Under the pieces are notes generated by a model. It saw only the letters and a program-made list of their open reading frames with translations, ran no database searches and was not told the origin of the DNA. The position numbers and the translations under genes were made by a program. Below are positions 32,288-43,033 of a stretch of 64,000 nt of DNA, one piece after another. Each line of letters opens with the position of its first letter. The first letter of the stretch is position 1. Source of the stretch: Elusimicrobiota bacterium (lineage in GTDB: Bacteria; Elusimicrobiota; Elusimicrobia; UBA1565); the NCBI GenBank assembly GCA_003450735.1, contig DMEZ01000055.1:297845-361844 (forward strand), read 5' to 3'.

Positions 32288-34179
32288 GGCTCCTCCTGCT
32301 CGGGGCCCTGGCCCTGGGTTTCTGCGCCGCCGCCGTCGAAGGCCCGGTGATCATCAAGGACACCGGCCCCTCCGGCGAAGCGGACATGGAGCAGCTCCAG
32401 GGACGGATCGCGGCGATGATGGACGACCTCCGGATCCGGCTGGCGCGGCTCAAGGACATCCAGGAGATCTACTCGGATGAGCGCAGGGTCCCCGAAGTCG
32501 AGGCGGAGCGGGGAGTGCTCGTAGCCGGCCTGGTGCGCGACCTGGAGCGCATGGATTCCCTCGAGACCGCCTACAGCAACGCGTTCACGACCCAGGACCG
32601 CGTCCTGAAGGCCCGCACCTTCACCCTCATCTCGAAGGGACAGGGCATCCCGCTGGGAGCGGTCAACGCCGTCGCGGCCTCCTACGGGCACACGGAGTTC
32701 CTGGAGCAGGCCCGGGCCTTCCGCCGCAAGGCCAGGTCCGACATGACCGCCGAAGAGGTCTCCTTCGGCGTCTCCAGGGACGCCTGCCAGAGCCGCCAAC
32801 TGCTCTATCGCTTCGCGGCGGCGGCCGTCCTGCTCATCGCCATCCTGGCCGCCGCCCTCTTCCTCGCAAGGAAGCGGGGAACGCTGCTGCTGCTCGCCCT
32901 GTTTCTGCCGGCCTCCTCCTCCTGGAGCGCCCAGCCCTCGGAAGAGGACGTCGAGCGCGCCCTGGGGGAGATGTCCCGCGTCATGGACGAGACCGCCCCC
33001 CTGCTCCAGCGCCTGGAGATCCTCAAGGACGCCTGCCAGGAAGCCTCCTCCTTCGAAAGCTGCTCCCAGGAGCGCCGGGTCCTGCGGGCCGAGGTCGAGA
33101 CGAAGATGAAGCGGCTCCACGACCTCCAGTACGCTTGCGACGCCGCGCGCGAGACGAAAGGCTGGAACGCGCTCTTCACGGCGGTCGGCGCCGCGAAAGC
33201 CCGCCGGGTCGTGCCCGTGAAAGTGGGAGTCGACTTCCTGAAGAACCGGAGCCTGCGGGAGTCGGCCATGCAGGCGTCGGCCTTCCGCAAGCATGCCGAC
33301 GAACAGCTCGCGCGCGAGGCCGAGGCCTTCGCTTACGCCGAGAACCTGGCCGCGACCCGCCGGCTCTATAAGACGGCCGCCGGGGTCCTGGCCGCCCTCC
33401 TCCTCCTGGCCCTCGGCGCGTGGCGGCTGGCCGCGCGCCTCCTGCGCCCCAGCCGGGCTCCGGCCCCGGGGGCCGTGCTCGGCAAGCGCTATCGTCTTGG
33501 CTGCGAGCTCGGCGGCGGGGTGTTCGGCGCGCTCTACGAGGCCGACGACCTGGAGCTCCGCTCCAAGGCCGCGCTGAGGCTCCTTGCCGGCCCGCGCTCC
33601 CGGGCCCTCGAGCCCCACCCCAACATCGTCAGGGAGCTGGCCGCCTTCAAGGACGATGGGCAGTCCTACCAGGTCTTCGAGCTCGGGCCGGGCAGGCCGC
33701 TGAGCGCCTGGCTGGAGAACGGGCGCCGCCTGCCGCTGGCCTCGGTCAAGCGCGTGGCGCGCCAGGCCGCCGACGCCCTGGCCTTCGCGCATTCGCGCGG
33801 GGTCGTCCATGGGGGCCTCAAGCCCTCGAAGCTCCTCCTCGCCCCCGACCTGTCGCTCAAGCTGAGGGACTTCGGCCGTCCCCGGCCGGACTCGGTCCAC
33901 GCCGCGCCGGAAGTGGTCGCCGGAAGCCCCGCCCTGCCGGCTTCGGACCTCTTCTCCCTGGGCGCGCTGCTCTACCATGGGCTGACGGGCCGGCCGCCCT
34001 ACGAGACGCTGAGCCTGGAGCTGCGCCGCAAGAAGCTGTTCATCCCGCCCACGGAGCTGGTCGCGGGGCTGGCGGCCGCCGCCGACGCCTTCTTCCAGCG
34101 CGCGCTCGCGCCCGGGCCGGAGGACCGCTTCGCCTCCCCGGGCGAACTGGCCGACGCCGTGGAGAGGCTGCCGGGATGA
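32284..34179 (+). CDS. Array member B: two sensor modules fused to a pseudokinase
   Basis: A 631-residue protein. Signal peptide, sensor 1 (about 30-175), membrane helix (about 180-198), then directly a second signal-like hydrophobic stretch (TLLLLALFLPASSSWSA), sensor 2 (about 218-350), a second membrane helix (about 360-380) and a kinase-like domain (about 400-631). The first half has the layout of the stand-alone sensor at 35507-36121. The kinase domain has beta3 Lys replaced by Arg432, HRD replaced by His509-Gly-Gly and the Asn by Lys, but keeps DFG and APE. The alphaC helix is nearly deleted. No ATG, GTG or TTG restarts at the junction, so it is read as one fused protein. Confidence 0.8.
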   Translation: MRLLLLGALALGFCAAAVEGPVIIKDTGPSGEADMEQLQGRIAAMMDDLRIRLARLKDIQEIYSDERRVPEVEAERGVLVAGLVRDLERMDSLETAYSNAFTTQDRVLKARTFTLISKGQGIPLGAVNAVAASYGHTEFLEQARAFRRKARSDMTAEEVSFGVSRDACQSRQLLYRFAAAAVLLIAILAAALFLARKRGTLLLLALFLPASSSWSAQPSEEDVERALGEMSRVMDETAPLLQRLEILKDACQEASSFESCSQERRVLRAEVETKMKRLHDLQYACDAARETKGWNALFTAVGAAKARRVVPVKVGVDFLKNRSLRESAMQASAFRKHADEQLAREAEAFAYAENLAATRRLYKTAAGVLAALLLLALGAWRLAARLLRPSRAPAPGAVLGKRYRLGCELGGGVFGALYEADDLELRSKAALRLLAGPRSRALEPHPNIVRELAAFKDDGQSYQVFELGPGRPLSAWLENGRRLPLASVKRVARQAADALAFAHSRGVVHGGLKPSKLLLAPDLSLKLRDFGRPRPDSVHAAPEVVAGSPALPASDLFSLGALLYHGLTGRPPYETLSLELRRKKLFIPPTELVAGLAAAADAFFQRALAPGPEDRFASPGELADAVERLPG

Positions 34180-35510
34180 GGCTCGCCTTCCTGCTGCTCC
34201 TGCTCTGCCCCTGGCCCGGCCTGGCCGCCGAGCCCGGCAAGCGCGAGAAGACCGTGAAGGCCGAGCCCTCCACGATCTACCGGCTGCTCGAGCGGTTCCG
34301 CGACGACATCTCACGGCAGATGGGGGAGCTCGACCCGCTCGTGCGCGAGCTCGAGGAGCTCCGGGACGCCTGCCTGGAGCGGGGAGAGCTCCCCGCCTCC
34401 GGCAAGGCGCGCGAGCGCCTGCGCGGCGACATCATCAGCCGGATGGAGACGTACCAGGACTCCATCCACAACTTCGGCATGGCCCGCAAGCAGGAGGACC
34501 TCAAGAAGATCCTCTCGGCCATGGCCAGCGCCGTCGGGGTGCGCGGAGCGGACCAGAGCCTCGGCTCCGGCATCGCCCAGTACCATGTCTGGAGCTCCTT
34601 CGACAAGGAGGCCCGCTCCTTCGGCGACCGCGTCCACCGCGTGCTCAGGGCCGAGGACGAGTCCTACCAGGCGCTCAAGCAGGCCCGGCGCATGCGCCGT
34701 TTCTGGATGGGGGCCGTGGGCGGCCTTTCCGTCCTGCTCCTCGGCCTGGGCACTCTCTGGCTGCTGCGCCGGGAGCCGCCCGTCCACGGCCTCCAGGCCG
34801 GCGCGGTCATGAAAGGAGCCTACCGCGTCCTGAACTGCCGGCCGGAGCCCGCGGGCTCCGCCTGGGCCGAGACCGGCGAGGCTCTCGACCTGGGGCTCGA
34901 GCGCAGGGTCGTCATCAAGAGGCTGCGCGGGGAGCTCACCGCAGACCGCAGGAGCCTCGAGCGCTTCCTGGAGGCCGCGCGCCGCGCCGCCGCCCTCAAG
35001 CACCCCCACATCGTCAAGACCTACTCGGTCTTCGAGCAGGAGCGGCAGGCCTATCTCGTGTTCGAGGCCGTGAAGGGCGCTCCGCTCTCCCGGCGGCTGG
35101 AGGTGAGCGGGAGCCTCAACCCCTCCACGGCGAAGAGCCTTCTCCGCCAGGCCGCCGCGGCGCTCGATCACGCGCACGCCCAAGGGGTCCTCCACCGCGG
35201 CCTGCGCCCCTCCTGCCTCCTCCTCGGGCCCGAGGACTCGGTCAAGATCGCGGACTTCGGCACCCTCGCCGCCTTCCCTTACCGCGCCCCCGAGCAGACC
35301 GAGCCGGACGCGGTCCTCCGGGAATCCGACCTGTACGCGCTGGGCGCCATCGCCTTCGAGATGCTCGCCGGACGCCTCCCCTCCCGGCGCCCTTCGGGCC
35401 TCCCCCCGGCCCTCGAGCACGTCTTCCAGAAAGCCCTCGACTGCGACCCCCGACGGCGCTACCACAGCGCCTCCGCTTTCATGGAGGCGCTCGAGGGGGC
35501 TCTGGCATGA
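34176..35510 (+). CDS. Array member C: sensor-TM-pseudokinase
   Basis: A 444-residue protein with a signal peptide (1-18), a coiled sensor (about 30-175, with DISRQMGELDPLVRELEELRDAC matching its paralogues), a membrane helix (about 180-198) and a kinase-like domain. The beta3 Lys (VVIK) and DFG remain. The glycine loop is degenerate, the alphaC Glu is Ala, HRD reads His340-Arg-Gly342, the catalytic-loop Lys and Asn are Arg and Cys, and the activation segment is almost deleted. The ATG overlaps the previous TGA by 4 bp. ATP binding is conceivable, but phosphotransfer is not expected. Confidence 0.82.
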   Translation: MRLAFLLLLLCPWPGLAAEPGKREKTVKAEPSTIYRLLERFRDDISRQMGELDPLVRELEELRDACLERGELPASGKARERLRGDIISRMETYQDSIHNFGMARKQEDLKKILSAMASAVGVRGADQSLGSGIAQYHVWSSFDKEARSFGDRVHRVLRAEDESYQALKQARRMRRFWMGAVGGLSVLLLGLGTLWLLRREPPVHGLQAGAVMKGAYRVLNCRPEPAGSAWAETGEALDLGLERRVVIKRLRGELTADRRSLERFLEAARRAAALKHPHIVKTYSVFEQERQAYLVFEAVKGAPLSRRLEVSGSLNPSTAKSLLRQAAAALDHAHAQGVLHRGLRPSCLLLGPEDSVKIADFGTLAAFPYRAPEQTEPDAVLRESDLYALGAIAFEMLAGRLPSRRPSGLPPALEHVFQKALDCDPRRRYHSASAFMEALEGALA

Positions 35511-36121
35511 GGGCGGCGCTGCTCCTCTGCGCTTTAGCGGCGGCGGCCGAGACCTCCGCCCCGCGCGACGAAACGACCCTGGCCCTTCGCCTGGATGCGT
35601 CGCAGAGCGGCATGACCCGCCAGATGGACGAGCTCACCCCCCTCCTCCAGCGCTTGGAGAGCCTGAAAGCCTCCTACTGCGAGAGAGGCGGCCTGGAGCG
35701 GTTCACGGCGGAGCGCGCGAAGCTCTCGGCCGAAGCCGGAGCCCTCCTAGAGAGCCTCGGCTCCAATCGCAAGGACTTCGTCCAGATCGTCCAGCTCTAC
35801 GACGGAGTAGCCATCGCCGAGGCGGCCCGCGGCCTGCGCTTCAAGGGAACGCGGGAGCTCCTGCGGGGCTCGGGCAGCGCCCTCCCGGGAGCCTCCGCCT
35901 CCTCGGCCGCGCGCTTCCTGTCCGCGGGACGCTGGAAGCTCTTCGAGGGGCAGGTGTCCTCCTTCGAATCCAAGGCCCGGGCGGCGCTGGACTCCGAGCG
36001 GGCGGCCTTCGAGGCCGCGGAGCAGGACGCCCGCCGGCGCGCGCGCGTCCTGAAGCTCGCCCTCGCCGCCGCGCTCGTCCTGGCCGCCGGAGCGGTGATC
36101 TTCCTTCTGCGCAAGCCTTGA
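35507..36121 (+). CDS. Array member D: sensor-TM protein lacking a kinase domain
   Basis: A 204-residue protein with a signal peptide and the shared sensor motif (GMTRQMDELTPLLQRLESLKASYCERGG) through FEAAEQDARRRARVLK. It ends just after a C-terminal membrane helix (LALAAALVLAAGAVIFLL) and three residues. It is the same size as the extracytoplasmic part of its neighbours but has no kinase domain. It could act as a decoy or dimerisation partner. It overlaps the previous gene by 4 bp and is the last gene of the first array unit; its stop codon lies in the -35 box of the next promoter. Confidence 0.75.
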   Translation: MRAALLLCALAAAAETSAPRDETTLALRLDASQSGMTRQMDELTPLLQRLESLKASYCERGGLERFTAERAKLSAEAGALLESLGSNRKDFVQIVQLYDGVAIAEAARGLRFKGTRELLRGSGSALPGASASSAARFLSAGRWKLFEGQVSSFESKARAALDSERAAFEAAEQDARRRARVLKLALAAALVLAAGAVIFLLRKP

Positions 36122-36146
36122 CAAGGCCCGCCGGGCTCCCTACACT
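36118..36146 (+). promoter_or_regulatory. Promoter of intact array kinase, overlapping previous stop
   Basis: TTGACA (36118-36123), a 17-bp spacer and TACACT (36141-36146). The -35 box contains the TGA stop of the sensor-only gene. The predicted start point is near 36153, the ATG itself, so the mRNA may be leaderless; GGAGG abuts the ATG with no spacer. The same promoter layout occurs at 40620-40648. Confidence 0.65.
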
Positions 36147-36152
36147 TGGAGG

Positions 36153-37699
<1,547 letters not shown>

Positions 37700-37703
<4 letters not shown>

Positions 37704-39061
37704 GAGGCCTGCTGGGGGCCCTCCTGCTCGGCCTGGCCGCGCCGGCTTTCGCGGCGCAGGAGGAGGACCCTGTGGAGGCCAAGCAGCTCGAGGCCCCGCC
37801 GGTCATGAAGCAGCTGACCGCGGCGATGCGGCAGCTCGAGGAACTTCGCCCGGCGTACTCCGACACCTCCCGTTTCCTGCAGGCCGAGCAGGAGCGGGCG
37901 CGGGTCCTTCCGCGCGTGGACGAGCTGAACCAGGAGCTCTTGAGGATCCTGGACGAGCACAACAAGCTGCGCACGCGCCAGGAGACCCTCTCGACGATCG
38001 CCGGCCTCATCTCGCTCCACGCCAAGGGGCAGGCCCGCTCCACGGATACCCGCGCCTTCACCCGCTTCCGCTCCCGCTCCCAGTTCGAGCAGGAAGTCCA
38101 GGCTCTCATGAGCCACGTCATCCCGCTCATCAAGGCCGACAGGGCCGCCTACGAGGCCGGAGCCGAGGCCTATTCCGACCGCCGGCTGTGGATGTCGGCT
38201 TTGGCCGGGCTGGGAGGCGTCCTGGCGCTCGCCGTCGCGGCCGCCCTGTGGAACCACCGCGCCCGGCTCGCCCTGCTCTACCGCTCCCGCTACGCCTTCG
38301 TCCCCGGGACCGTGCTCAACGGCCTCTACCGCATCGACCGCGAGCTCGGGCGGGGCGCGCTCGGAGTCGTCTACGAGGCCACCGACCTCGGCCTGCAGAG
38401 GAAGGTCGCCCTCAAGCGCCTGCGCGACGAACTGGCCTTCGACGACGCCGAGCTCGAGAAGCTGCTGGCCGAGGCCCGCCTCGCCGCGGCCCTCAAGCAC
38501 CCCAACATCGTCGAGACCTACTCCGCCTTCGAGGAGCGGGGCCAGGCCTTCTTCGTCCTGGAGTACGTGGACGGCCGCAGCCTCGAGGAGCTGCTCCCGG
38601 AGGGGAAGACGGCGCCCCTGCGCTGGGCCCTTGGGGTCGTCCGCCAGACCGCCGCCGCGCTCGATTACGCCCACGACCAGGGCATGCTGCACCGGGGCCT
38701 GAAGCCCTCCAACGTCCTCATCGACCGCGGGGGCGCCGTCAAGGTCTCGGATTTCGGCATCGCCTTCCAAGCGCGAGCATCCGCCCAGAAGCTCACCCGA
38801 TTCCAGCTGGGCACCCGCAGGGAACCGCCCTACGACGCCCCCGAGCTCAAGAAGGGCCAGGCGCCCGTGCGCGAGTCCGACGTGTACTCGCTCGCCGCGG
38901 TCCTGCACCGCATCCTCGTGGGCCGGGCGCCCTCCGCTTCCTCGATGCCCGTCCCGCCGCCGGTGGACGGCATCCTCCTGAAGGCCCTATCGGCCGCTCC
39001 CGCGGAGCGCTACCGGACCGCCGGCGAGCTGGCCGCCGCTCTCGAGGCCGTCCCCGCATGA
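37700..39061 (+). CDS. Array member F: sensor-TM-kinase with HRG catalytic loop
   Basis: A 453-residue protein starting at a GTG that overlaps the upstream stop by 4 bp. Signal peptide, sensor (about 25-165), membrane helix (about 172-190) and a kinase domain with a good glycine loop (LGRGALGVVYEATD), beta3 Lys (VALK), alphaC Glu, LKPSN and DFG. The catalytic base is lost: the loop reads His331-Arg332-Gly333. It should bind ATP but have little phosphotransfer activity. It follows the intact kinase and may serve as its allosteric partner or substrate. Confidence 0.85.
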
Positions 39062-40623
39062 GGCTCTCCTTCCTCTGCCTGGCCCTCCTCCTCGCCGCCC
39101 CGTCCTGGGCGGCCCGGCGCGCGCCGGCGAAGCCGGCCGAGCCCCTCACCAAGGCGGCGGCCGAGCGCAACGTCCAGCTCGATGAACTGCAGGCCAAGAT
39201 GGCCCGGGCCATCAAGGAGCTCAAGCCCCTGCTCAAGAAGCTGGCCGCGCTGAAGGAGACCTACCCGTCCTTCGAGGGTCCTGCGCAGGCGGAAGTCCAG
39301 CGCGCCCCCCTGCGGGAGGACATCCTCCGGCGCCTGCGCGAACTCGAAGCCTCGGAGCAGACGTTCGACAACCTGCGCAAGATCCAGAGCAACGTCGCCA
39401 TCTTCACCGTCCTGGGCGGGATCCAGAACCGCGGCGGCAGGCAGGCAGCCGACCCGGGCGTCATCGACAGCGTGAAGAAGCACCAGTTCTTCAGCGACGA
39501 CTCCGGGAACTTCCGCAAGCGGGTGGAGACCGCCCTCCGCGACGACGACGCGGCCTACGGCGCGCTGCGCGCCTCCTTCGAGCTCAAACGCCGCCGGAAA
39601 CTCGTCGGCGCCGGCGTGCCCGTCCTCGTCCTCCTCGCCGCCGTCGTCTTCTTCTGGCTGCGCCGCCGCTCCCAGGCCGCCGCGCCCGCGGTCCAGGTGC
39701 TTGCGCCCCCGCGGGCCCCGCAGGCGGCGCTCCCCTACGGCACGGCGCCCACCCCCATGCCCTCCCCGCTCGCCCGCGCCCCCGCCGGCAGCGGCGGCGC
39801 GCCGCCTCCGCTCTCCCTGCCGGCCGTGGTGGGCGGCAACTACCGGCTCGACCGCCACCTGGGACAGGACGTGTTCGGCTCCATCTACGACGGCACCGAC
39901 TTCGTGCGCAACCGCAGGTCGGTCGTCCGGCACCTGCGCCGGGAGATCACCCTGTCCGGCCCGGACCTCGAGGCCGTCCTCGGCGAGGCCCGACAGACCA
40001 TCGCCCTCAAGCACCCCAACGTGGTCGAGGTCTACGCGGTCATGCAGGACGGCGAGCAGGCCTTCATCGCCATGGAGCCGGTGCGGGGCAAGGCCTTGTC
40101 CGACTACCTGCAGAAGGGCCAGCGCATCGACCTGCCCTCCACGAAGGGGCTCCTCCGGCAGGTGGCCGCCGCGCTCGAGCACGCGCACTCCAAGAGGATC
40201 CTCCACCGGGACCTGAAGACCTCCAACATCTGCATCGCCAACGACGGCGCGGTCAAGGTCGCGGACTTCGGCTTCTCCTACGCGGCCCGCCTCGCCGTGG
40301 CCAAGCACGTGCGCAACGACATCTGGGGCTCGGAGCCCTACATGGCCCCGGAGTACGAGACCACCGGCCTCTGCCTGGAATCGGACGTGTACGCGCTGGG
40401 CATCATCCTCTACGAGATGCTGGCCGGCGCGCTCCCCTTCATGGGGCCGGACTACATCGGCCAGAAGCGGGCTCTGGCCCTCCAGCCCCTCACCGCCAGG
40501 GTGCCCGGCATCCCGGAGGCCATGGACCGCATCCTCCGCAAGGCCCTGCAGGTCGAGCCCCGGGACCGCTACCCCACCCCCGCAGAGCTCTCCACCGCCG
40601 TCGACGCCCTCCAGGTCCCTTGA
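39058..40623 (+). CDS. Array member G: sensor-TM-kinase lacking beta3 Lys
   Basis: A 521-residue protein with a signal peptide (1-18), sensor (about 30-180, which begins with a longer coil), membrane helix (about 183-200), a Pro/Ala-rich linker (about 205-255) and a kinase domain. HRD (His383-Arg384-Asp385), DFG, MAPE and the C-lobe are intact. The glycine loop is weak (LGQDVFGSIYDGTD) and the beta3 Lys is His292 (VVRH). This is a WNK-like loss of the beta3 Lys, though no compensating Lys is obvious in the loop. The ATG overlaps the previous stop by 4 bp. It is the last gene of the second unit. Confidence 0.85.
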   Translation: MRLSFLCLALLLAAPSWAARRAPAKPAEPLTKAAAERNVQLDELQAKMARAIKELKPLLKKLAALKETYPSFEGPAQAEVQRAPLREDILRRLRELEASEQTFDNLRKIQSNVAIFTVLGGIQNRGGRQAADPGVIDSVKKHQFFSDDSGNFRKRVETALRDDDAAYGALRASFELKRRRKLVGAGVPVLVLLAAVVFFWLRRRSQAAAPAVQVLAPPRAPQAALPYGTAPTPMPSPLARAPAGSGGAPPPLSLPAVVGGNYRLDRHLGQDVFGSIYDGTDFVRNRRSVVRHLRREITLSGPDLEAVLGEARQTIALKHPNVVEVYAVMQDGEQAFIAMEPVRGKALSDYLQKGQRIDLPSTKGLLRQVAAALEHAHSKRILHRDLKTSNICIANDGAVKVADFGFSYAARLAVAKHVRNDIWGSEPYMAPEYETTGLCLESDVYALGIILYEMLAGALPFMGPDYIGQKRALALQPLTARVPGIPEAMDRILRKALQVEPRDRYPTPAELSTAVDALQVP

Positions 40624-40648
40624 CACCCCGGGACGCGGCCTTTACACT
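40620..40648 (+). promoter_or_regulatory. Promoter of TPR kinase unit, overlapping previous stop
   Basis: TTGACA (40620-40625), a 17-bp spacer and TACACT (40643-40648). The -35 box includes the TGA of array member G. A C5/G5 inverted repeat (about 40656-40666) follows in the predicted 33-nt leader before the ATG at 40688. Confidence 0.65.
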
Positions 40649-40687
40649 TTAAGTACCCCCCGGGGGTGGACTGTCTTCACAAATACC

Positions 40688-43033
40688 ATGATGCGACGCA
40701 TGCCGTCCCTTCTTGCGACCGCCTTCTGCCTATGGGCCCTGGGCGGCGTCTGTGCGGTCCCCAGGGCGGAGGACGCCCCCCAACCGAAGGCCGAGACCCC
40801 GGCGCTCGAGAACGACCCCATCAAGGCCGCCGGAGACCTGATCAAGAGCTTCAAGTCCCGCCCCCCGCTCCCCTCGCCCACGTCGGGGCAGAAGAAGGTG
40901 GAGGAACGGGTCGCCGTCCTCGAGAAGAAGATCGAGGCGGCCAAGACCCCCGACGAGAAGAAGGCCGTCATCCGCTCCGAAGCGGAGGGCTTGGCCGACC
41001 AGATGCTGAGCGCCGAGCTGCAGACCGCCCCCAAGGAGTACCGCGCCCAGGTGAGCAACGGCGTGGCGGGGGTGCTCAACCAGATCGGCTCGAGCGACAA
41101 GGCGAAGGCCCTCTCCGACGACGTGCTGGGGCGCGACCCCGACGACCGGGACGCCCTGAACGCCCGCGCCATCTCCAACTACCAGCTCGGGCGCTACCCC
41201 GAGGCCATCCACGACGCGACGCGGGTGTCCCAGCTCGAGCCCCGCAGCGAGCGGGCCTACGCCACGCGCGCGCTGGCCAACTACCAGATGCGCAACTTCG
41301 CCTCGGCCCTCGACGACGCGAACATGGCTTTGAGCCTCAACCCCAACAACCAGCTCGCCTTCCAGATCTCGAAGCTCTCCGAGACGCGCGTGACGAAGGC
41401 CTCCTCCCTCGGGCTCGACGCGGCCCAGCAGGCCGCGGCCGACAAGATCTCGCGGGAGTACAACGCCATGGTGGAGCAGAAGGCCCAGGCCGAGGCGGCC
41501 GCCGCGGTGGACGCGCCGGCGCCCGCCGCCGAGCCGCTCGCGAAGGCCGTCTTCACCGCCGACAAGATGGTGGATTCGCTCAACCAGAAGGCCCTCACCA
41601 ACGTGCGCATGGGCGACGCGCGGGCCGCCATCGAGAACGCCAACAAGGTCCTGGAGCTCGACGAAAAGAACCCGAAGGCCTACACCATCCTCGCCGCCGC
41701 CCAGAACATGATGGGCCTCTACCAGGAGGCCTTCGAGGACGCCACCCAGGCCTTGAACAACAACCCCGACAACGCCTGGGCTCTGGACGTCCGGGCGGCC
41801 GCCTTCCTGGGCATGAACCGCTTCGCCGAGGCCATGGCCGACGCCGAGCGGGCCATCCTGCTCAACCCGAAGAACCCCGACGCCTACCTGCACCGCGGCC
41901 AGGGGCGCGAGGGCCTGGGCGACTTGAAGGGGATGCTGGAGGACTACCGGAAGGCCGCCGAGCTCAACCCGAAGCACCGGGTCTTCTACACGGAGGCGGC
42001 CGCCAAGTACCGGCTCGAGCCCAAGAGCACGGCCCCCGCCGGGCCCCAGGCCAACCCGTTCGCCGCCAAGAAGCCGGCCTCCGGCCGGCGCTTCATCGTG
42101 GTCCTGCTCTGCTCGCTGACCGGCGGCTTCCTCATCGCCCTGGGCCTCCTGCACGTGCTCAGCGGCCGCAAAGCGGCCGCGGCCGCGACGACCCGCAAGC
42201 AGGCCGCCTCCTCCTTCGAGGCGAGCTTCCAGATCGTGCGCTCCATCGGCCAGGGCGGCATGGGCGTCGTCTACGAGGCGGTGGACAAGGCCCTGGGCCG
42301 CAAGGTCGCCATCAAGAAGATGCGCGACGAGCTCAAGACCGACCAGCGCGAACGCGAGCGCTTCCTGCACGAGGCGCGCACCGTGGCCGCCCTCCACCAC
42401 CCGAACATCGTGGACATCCACACCATCCTGGAATCCGACGGGGACCTCTACCTGGTCTTCGAGTACGTTCAGGGCCGCACCCTCGATGAGATCCTCGCCC
42501 AGAAGAAGCGGCTCTCCCTGGCCGAGGCGCAGTTCATCGCGCGCGGGGTCATGACCGCCCTGGCCTACGCCCACCAGCAGGGCGTGGTCCACCGGGACAT
42601 GAAGCCCTCCAACGTCATGGTGACGCAGGACGGGTGGGTGAAGGTCATGGACTTCGGCATCGCCCGGCACGCCAAGGACGCGGCGAGCAAGTACACGGCG
42701 GCCAACATGGCCATCGGCACGCCGCCCTACATGGCCCCGGAGCAGGAGCGCGGCGAGGTGCGGCCGGAGTCGGACATCTACGCCTTCGCCTGCGTGCTCT
42801 ACGAGATGCTCACCGGGGAGAGGACCTTCCAGGGCCAGGCCACGACGAGCGCGAAGCTCAACAAGCAGTACAAGAAGCCCACGCGGGTGGTGGGCTCCCT
42901 GCCGCCGGCCGTGGACGCCTTCATCGACGCGGCCCTCGAGCCCGACCCGGACAAGCGCATCAAGACGCCGGCCGAGTTCCGGGCGCGCCTGGACGCGGCG
43001 TTCGGGCCGATCCAGCCGCCTCCCAAAGCCTAG
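40688..43033 (+). CDS. TPR-containing reverse-topology Ser/Thr kinase, catalytically intact
   Basis: A 781-residue protein. A signal-like segment (about 1-27) is followed by a helical region with TPR repeats (about 115-240 and 295-450, for example NARAISNYQLGRYPEAIHDATRVSQLEP). One membrane helix (about 470-492) leads to a C-terminal kinase domain (about 515-775): GQGGMGVVYEA, Lys543 (VAIK), His635-Arg-Asp637-MKPSN, Asp655-Phe-Gly and MAPEQE. TPRs face the periplasm and probably read a protein or peptidoglycan signal. The sensor differs from the array paralogues although the kinase domain is related. The stop overlaps the methyltransferase start (TAGTG). Confidence 0.92.
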   Translation: MMRRMPSLLATAFCLWALGGVCAVPRAEDAPQPKAETPALENDPIKAAGDLIKSFKSRPPLPSPTSGQKKVEERVAVLEKKIEAAKTPDEKKAVIRSEAEGLADQMLSAELQTAPKEYRAQVSNGVAGVLNQIGSSDKAKALSDDVLGRDPDDRDALNARAISNYQLGRYPEAIHDATRVSQLEPRSERAYATRALANYQMRNFASALDDANMALSLNPNNQLAFQISKLSETRVTKASSLGLDAAQQAAADKISREYNAMVEQKAQAEAAAAVDAPAPAAEPLAKAVFTADKMVDSLNQKALTNVRMGDARAAIENANKVLELDEKNPKAYTILAAAQNMMGLYQEAFEDATQALNNNPDNAWALDVRAAAFLGMNRFAEAMADAERAILLNPKNPDAYLHRGQGREGLGDLKGMLEDYRKAAELNPKHRVFYTEAAAKYRLEPKSTAPAGPQANPFAAKKPASGRRFIVVLLCSLTGGFLIALGLLHVLSGRKAAAAATTRKQAASSFEASFQIVRSIGQGGMGVVYEAVDKALGRKVAIKKMRDELKTDQRERERFLHEARTVAALHHPNIVDIHTILESDGDLYLVFEYVQGRTLDEILAQKKRLSLAEAQFIARGVMTALAYAHQQGVVHRDMKPSNVMVTQDGWVKVMDFGIARHAKDAASKYTAANMAIGTPPYMAPEQERGEVRPESDIYAFACVLYEMLTGERTFQGQATTSAKLNKQYKKPTRVVGSLPPAVDAFIDAALEPDPDKRIKTPAEFRARLDAAFGPIQPPPKA

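Noticed and set aside
32870..32900. Separate second gene start inside array member B
   Set aside because: No ATG, GTG or TTG occurs at the junction in that frame, so the sequence as given encodes one fused protein.
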